Of a stretch of 26,895 bases of DNA, positions 23,052 through 26,895 are shown piece after piece. Under the pieces are notes generated by a model. It was not told the origin of the DNA. It saw only the letters and a program-made list of their open reading frames with translations, and did not search any database. Source of the stretch: TMED27 sp964350695. GTDB lineage: Bacteria; Pseudomonadota; Alphaproteobacteria; Micavibrionales; Micavibrionaceae. The stretch spans positions 1 through 26,895 of the forward strand of contig CAYGKM010000018.1 in the NCBI GenBank assembly GCA_964350695.1. Direction: 5' to 3'. Made by a program: the position numbers and the translations under genes. Numbering within the stretch: the stretch's first letter is position 1; every line of letters begins with the position of its first letter.

Positions 23052-26000
23052 CTATTCTGCCGCAATTTTATCGCGTTTTCGCTCCAAAAGCGGTTTTAGA
23101 TACTCCGCCGTGTAGGACTCTTTGACCTTGGAAACTGCTTCAGGCGTACCTTCAGCGATAATCATCCCGCCCTTATGCCCGCCTTCTGGGCCAATATCGA
23201 TGATGTGATCGGCGGTTTTAATCACATCCAGATTATGCTCGATCACCACAACGGTATTCCCCTGATCTACAAGCTTATGCAACACCTCGAGCAGTTTACG
23301 AACATCCTCAAAATGCAGACCCGTCGTCGGCTCATCCAGAATATACAAAGTCTTGCCCGTTGAGCGCTTCGACAGTTCCTTAGAAAGCTTAACCCGCTGC
23401 GCCTCACCGCCGCTCAAGGTGTTCGCCTGCTGCCCAACTTTAATATAGGTCAGCCCGACATCTTTCAGCGTCTCCATCTTGTCGCGAATGCTCGGCACCG
23501 CCTTGAAGAAATCCGCCGCTTCCTCCACCGTCATATCCAAAACATCAGCGATGGATTTGTCTTTATATTTAATCTCCAGCGTTTCGCGGTTATACCGCGC
23601 CCCATGACATGTCTCGCACTCCACATACACATCAGGCAGGAAATGCATCTCGATCTTGATAACGCCGTCACCGCTACACGCCTCGCAGCGCCCGCCCTTA
23701 ACGTTAAAGCTAAAGCGCCCTGCGCTGTATCCGCGCGCTTTTGCTTCCGGCAGGCCCGCATACCATTCGCGGATCGGCGTAAACGCGCCTGTATAGGTCG
23801 CAGGGTTAGAGCGCGGCGTGCGCCCGATCGGCGATTGGTCGATATCAATCACCTTATCCACGAACTCCAAACCCTTAATCGCTTTATGCTCAAGCGGCTG
23901 CTCCTTGGATTTCATCAAGATTTTGCTGGCCGCGCGGTAAAGCGTATCAATCGTAAACGTCGATTTCCCTGATCCTGAAACGCCCGTCACGCATGTAAAT
24001 GTGCCAAGCGGGATCTTCGCCGATACATCACGCAAATTATTTCCGCTCGCCTCAACCACCTCAATGCATCGCACGCCGTCATTCCGAGGAGCCTTGCGCG
24101 ACGAGGAATCTCCTTCGGCTTTATGAGATCCCTCCGCCTTCGGCGTTCGGGATGACGAAAGAGGGGTCCCCTTACGGCGAGCAGGCGGCACGGCAATCTC
24201 TTTGCGCCCCGTCATGAAATCCGCCGTCACGGAATTTTTATTCTTAAACACCTCTTCAGGGCTGCCTTCGGCGACAATCGTCCCGCCATGCACCCCCGCG
24301 CCGGGGCCCATATCAATCAAATGATCGGCGGCGCGAATGGCATCCTCGTCATGTTCCACCACAATCACCGTATTGCCCATATCGCGAAGCCGCGTCAGCG
24401 TTTCCAGCAAGCGGTTATTATCGCGCTGGTGCAGTCCGATCGACGGTTCATCCAGTACGTATAAAACGCCCGTCAAACCAGACCCAATTTGCGAGGCCAA
24501 GCGAATACGCTGGCTCTCGCCGCCCGAAAGTGTCCCTGAAGACCTCGACAGGTTCAAATAATCCAAGCCCACATTGCGCAGGAAATTCAAACGCTCATTG
24601 ATCTCCTTCAAAATCTTCTCGGCAATTTGCTGCTGCTGCTTGGTCAATATGTTCTCATGCGTCATTGCGAGGTCTGCGCCAGCAGGCCGTGGCAATCCAT
24701 TTTTGGTTTTGCCGGATTGCTTCGCTTCGCTCGCAATGACAGGTTGAGAAAGGCGTTTAAACCAATTCCCCGCATCTTCGATGCTCATGGTGCTTACTTC
24801 GGAAATATGCTTCCCGTCAATTTTCACCGCCAGCGCTTCAGGCTTCAACCGATGTCCCTCGCATGCTTCACACGGCGCAGTCGCCTGATACTTCGAAAGT
24901 TCCTCCCGCGCCGAATTGCTGTCCGTTTCAATCAACCGCCGCTCCAGCGAAGGAATAACCCCTTCAAACGGCTTGTTCGACTTCCACGTGCTTTCGGATT
25001 TGGTGTTGTAAGTAATCGGGATAATATCCTTGCCCGACCCGAACAGGATTTTCTCCTGAAACTTCCGATCCAGCTTTTCCCACGGCGTCGTCATCGGGAA
25101 ACCGTAAAATGCCGCTACGCCTTCCAGCGCCTGCATATAAAACGGCGCAAACCCTTTGTACCAAGGCTCAATCGCGCCCTGCTTTAAAGACTTGCCCGTG
25201 TTCGGCACAACCAAATCCTCGTCCATATACATCCGCCGTCCCAAACCGTCACAGGTCGGACACGCCCCATGCGGGGAGTTAAACGAGAAGAGGCGCGGCT
25301 CAATCTCTGCAATCGTAAATCCCGAAACGGGGCAAGCATATTTCTCGCTGAAAATTTCCTGATCGCCGCTATCGGCGTTTTCCGCAATCACCAACCCATC
25401 GGCCAGCCGCAGCGCGGTTTCCACAGAATCCGCCAAACGATTGCCCATATCATCCCGCACGACCAAACGATCAACCACCACCTCGATATCATGCTTCAAC
25501 TTCTTATCCAGCTCCGGCACTTCGCCAATCTCATATAGCGTGCCATCGACCTTCACCCGCTGAAAGCCCTTGGCCTGCAGTTCCTTAAATTCCTTGCGGT
25601 ATTCGCCTTTGCGTCCGCGCACAATCGGCGAGAGAATATAAAGCTTCGTGCCGTCGCCCATCGCCTTAATGCGGTCCACAATCTCCGATACTGTCTGCGA
25701 TTGAATAGGCTTGCCCGTAGCAGGGGAGTAGGGAACGCCCACCCGCGCCCAAAGAAGCCGCATATAATCGTAAATCTCGGTGACTGTGCCCACGGTAGAG
25801 CGCGGATTGCGTGACGTCGTTTTTTGCTCAATCGAAATCGCCGGCGACAGCCCCTCAATCGAATCCACATCCGGCTTGCTCATCAGCTCAAGGAATTGCC
25901 GCGCATAGGCCGACAGGCTCTCCACATATCGACGCTGCCCTTCCGCATAAATCGTATCAAAGGCGAGAGAAGATTTCCCGCTGCCCGACAAACCCGTAAT

Positions 26001-26087
26001 CACAACAAGCTTATCGCGCGGAATATCCACGTTAATATCTTTAAGATTATGTTCCCGCGCCCCGCGGATGGAGATTTGTGTCAGCAT
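23052..26087 (-). CDS. uvrA: UvrA, excinuclease ABC subunit A, with two repeat-derived insertions
   Basis: UvrA is the damage-recognition ATPase of nucleotide excision repair and acts with UvrB. Two ABC modules are clear: Walker A GLSGSGKSSLAFDT (near residue 32) and GVSGSGKSTFTIDT, signatures LSGGESQRIRLA and LSGGEAQRVKLS, and zinc-finger cysteines in CPTCDG, CEACEG, CEACSG and CETCHG. The protein has 1011 residues against about 940-960 usually. The excess is explained by two in-frame palindromic repeats encoding residues about 450-476 (VIASEAKQSG...) and 645-671 (SSSRTPKAEG...). All catalytic motifs are intact, so the protein is probably active. The ATG at 26087 is preferred over the TTG one codon upstream. 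It is divergent from the GST gene. Confidence 0.96.
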   Translation of the reverse strand: MLTQISIRGAREHNLKDINVDIPRDKLVVITGLSGSGKSSLAFDTIYAEGQRRYVESLSAYARQFLELMSKPDVDSIEGLSPAISIEQKTTSRNPRSTVGTVTEIYDYMRLLWARVGVPYSPATGKPIQSQTVSEIVDRIKAMGDGTKLYILSPIVRGRKGEYRKEFKELQAKGFQRVKVDGTLYEIGEVPELDKKLKHDIEVVVDRLVVRDDMGNRLADSVETALRLADGLVIAENADSGDQEIFSEKYACPVSGFTIAEIEPRLFSFNSPHGACPTCDGLGRRMYMDEDLVVPNTGKSLKQGAIEPWYKGFAPFYMQALEGVAAFYGFPMTTPWEKLDRKFQEKILFGSGKDIIPITYNTKSESTWKSNKPFEGVIPSLERRLIETDSNSAREELSKYQATAPCEACEGHRLKPEALAVKIDGKHISEVSTMSIEDAGNWFKRLSQPVIASEAKQSGKTKNGLPRPAGADLAMTHENILTKQQQQIAEKILKEINERLNFLRNVGLDYLNLSRSSGTLSGGESQRIRLASQIGSGLTGVLYVLDEPSIGLHQRDNNRLLETLTRLRDMGNTVIVVEHDEDAIRAADHLIDMGPGAGVHGGTIVAEGSPEEVFKNKNSVTADFMTGRKEIAVPPARRKGTPLSSSRTPKAEGSHKAEGDSSSRKAPRNDGVRCIEVVEASGNNLRDVSAKIPLGTFTCVTGVSGSGKSTFTIDTLYRAASKILMKSKEQPLEHKAIKGLEFVDKVIDIDQSPIGRTPRSNPATYTGAFTPIREWYAGLPEAKARGYSAGRFSFNVKGGRCEACSGDGVIKIEMHFLPDVYVECETCHGARYNRETLEIKYKDKSIADVLDMTVEEAADFFKAVPSIRDKMETLKDVGLTYIKVGQQANTLSGGEAQRVKLSKELSKRSTGKTLYILDEPTTGLHFEDVRKLLEVLHKLVDQGNTVVVIEHNLDVIKTADHIIDIGPEGGHKGGMIIAEGTPEAVSKVKESYTAEYLKPLLERKRDKIAAE
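24078..24156. repeat. Palindromic interspersed repeat inside uvrA (type gtcattccg)
   Basis: This 79-bp element starts gtcattccgagg and ends ttcgggatgac, forming an imperfect terminal inverted repeat. The inner parts gaggaatct and gagatccctc also pair imperfectly. It is read through in frame by uvrA, giving a Ser/Arg/Lys-rich peptide between the first ABC module and the second (residues about 645-671). The style matches the mobile palindromic repeats common in Rickettsiales and other bacteria. Confidence 0.75.
24661..24740. repeat. Palindromic interspersed repeat inside uvrA (type gtcattgcgag)
   Basis: This 80-bp element has perfect 11-bp ends, gtcattgcgag (24661-24671) and ctcgcaatgac (24730-24740), and an inner pair gcaatcc/ggattgc (24692-24698, 24714-24720). 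In uvrA it encodes the peptide VIASEAKQSG..., a translation often seen when this repeat type falls inside genes. It sits in a surface-type linker before AEKILKEI (residues about 450-476) and keeps the frame. Confidence 0.85.
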
Positions 26088-26171
26088 CAAAAATATATAG
26101 AACGCCCCCTTACCAAAGGCAAAGGCTGATTTACATGTTTTTCATCGAAACATCAGAAAAAGGGAATTATC

Positions 26172-26798
26172 ATGTACACACTTTATTATTCACCGGGCGT
26201 TTGTTCGCTCTCCGTCCATGTCACGCTCGAAGAATTAGGCGCTGATTACAAACTTCACAAAATCGATCTTTCCAAAGGCGAACACAAATCGCCGGAATTC
26301 CTCAAAATCAATCCGCGCGGACAAGTCGGCGCGCTCACAACGCCCGATGGCACCGTCAGCGAAAACGCCGCCATGATCATTTATCTGAATGATAAACACG
26401 GCAATAAACTGATCGCGAAGGAAGGGTTTCAGCGTCTGAAGGACATGCAATGGCTGATGTTCGCAAACGCCAATCTCCATGGCGCATATTCCAAAGTCTT
26501 GATGTTAAAAAATATTGGCGCTTCTGATGATCTCATTAAAAAAGGCTGTGATAATGTTCAGGCACAATGGGATCAAATTGAAGCCGAGCTGGAGCGCAGT
26601 GGCACAAAATTCCTCGCGGGCGATAAAATCACCGCAGGCGATGTCTACACAACCGTCGTTTCGAACTGGAGTTTCATCCCGCATCTGCCGAAATTCGGCC
26701 CTAAAACCAAGGAATTGCTTAAAGCGGTTTCAACCATGCCCGCATACCAGCGCGCATTGGAGCAAGAAGAGGTCGAATACAAAGCCCTCGCGGCTTAA
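26172..26798 (+). CDS. gst: Glutathione S-transferase, beta-class-like
   Basis: The 208-residue cytoplasmic protein has an N-terminal thioredoxin-fold domain (1-80) and a helical C-terminal domain (about 90-200). The start YYSPGVCSLSVHV carries Cys11, matching the catalytic Cys of bacterial beta-class GSTs. NPRGQVGAL lacks the nearly invariant cis-proline: position 53 is Gly where family members have Pro (QVPAL). The glutathione gamma-Glu site is SEN. The C-terminal domain has the TAGDVYTTVV segment that usually reads ADxxx. AAAGGG at about 26158-26163 supports the ATG. It would conjugate glutathione to electrophiles or act as a peroxidase; the cis-Pro change may affect this. A strong terminator follows. 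Confidence 0.88.
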   Translation: MYTLYYSPGVCSLSVHVTLEELGADYKLHKIDLSKGEHKSPEFLKINPRGQVGALTTPDGTVSENAAMIIYLNDKHGNKLIAKEGFQRLKDMQWLMFANANLHGAYSKVLMLKNIGASDDLIKKGCDNVQAQWDQIEAELERSGTKFLAGDKITAGDVYTTVVSNWSFIPHLPKFGPKTKELLKAVSTMPAYQRALEQEEVEYKALAA

Positions 26799-26821
26799 AC
26801 TCGCAGAAATCCAAAATACAA

Positions 26822-26857
26822 GAAACCCCGCTTTGGCTTTCGCTGAGGCGGGGTTTC
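26822..26857 (+). terminator. Intrinsic terminator of the gst gene
   Basis: A perfect 10-bp stem, GAAACCCCGC (26822-26831) with GCGGGGTTTC (26848-26857), closes a 16-nt loop 24 bp after the gst stop. The Ts at the 3' side of the stem (GGGGTTTC) stand in for a T-tail. No further gene is visible to the end of the window. Confidence 0.8.
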
Positions 26858-26895
26858 CGTAGATACTTGATCTTTGATACATATTTTCAGGTCGG

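Noticed and set aside
24627..25187. 186-residue plus-strand open frame opposite uvrA
   Set aside because: Antisense shadow of a strongly conserved uvrA; the protein is rich in Arg/Phe and has no domain features.

Overview
The window holds the end of a chromosomal tRNA-Leu gene split by a 22.6-kb integrated, mobilizable genomic island (about 42-22662), followed by about 4.2 kb of ordinary chromosome. The organism is most likely an alphaproteobacterium of moderate G+C. This rests on the style of the RSF1010-like MobA/MobL relaxase, the HME-RND sets with their small secreted companions, and two palindromic repeats of the interspersed kind familiar from Rickettsiales and relatives inserted in frame in uvrA. 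No rRNA or other phylogenetic marker is present, so the placement is tentative.

Island boundaries. The host tRNA-Leu(CAA) is cut at its anticodon stem-loop. The 5' half lies at 14-55 and the 3' half at 22649-22705, and they share the 14-bp core cggattcaaaatcc. Neither half is rebuilt by the island. Instead the island carries its own complete tRNA-Leu(CAA) at 1559-1643, just after the integrase gene. Short ttacacac-type repeats inside both ends look like integrase arm sites.

Left part (283-7395). A tyrosine recombinase and the tRNA are followed by an AT-rich three-gene block: a RES-domain protein (putative NAD+-degrading toxin family), an AbiV-like HEPN protein with a long unrecognised C-terminus, and a DUF3800 RNase H-like protein. 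This block resembles a phage-defence or abortive-infection locus and is the best candidate for an undescribed system. It is followed by a candidate oriT and a MobQ-type relaxase. No type IV secretion genes are present, so the island would be mobilizable rather than self-conjugative.

Right part (7451-22480). This is a metal-resistance cargo in two modules. Module 1 is a CzcI-like secreted Cys/His protein plus a CzcCBA efflux pump (HME1 type, Zn/Co/Cd), ending in a small secreted protein. A convergent MFS exporter with a His-rich tail separates it from module 2. Module 2 is a small secreted protein, CusB, CusA (HME4 type, Cu/Ag, all three Met ligands present), an orphan DUF2282/bufferin-like peptide, a NodT-type outer-membrane lipoprotein and a glutaredoxin-MauE fusion. 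The genes from cusB to grx-mauE overlap or nearly abut, so they are probably one operon. Each module has a hairpin between its small secreted leader gene and the pump genes; in module 2 the hairpin buries the cusB Shine-Dalgarno. No metal-responsive regulator gene is visible.

Chromosomal flank (22706-26895). A small membrane-protein gene with a good RBS, uvrA (excision repair) carrying two repeat-derived peptide insertions, and a beta-class-like glutathione S-transferase followed by a strong terminator.
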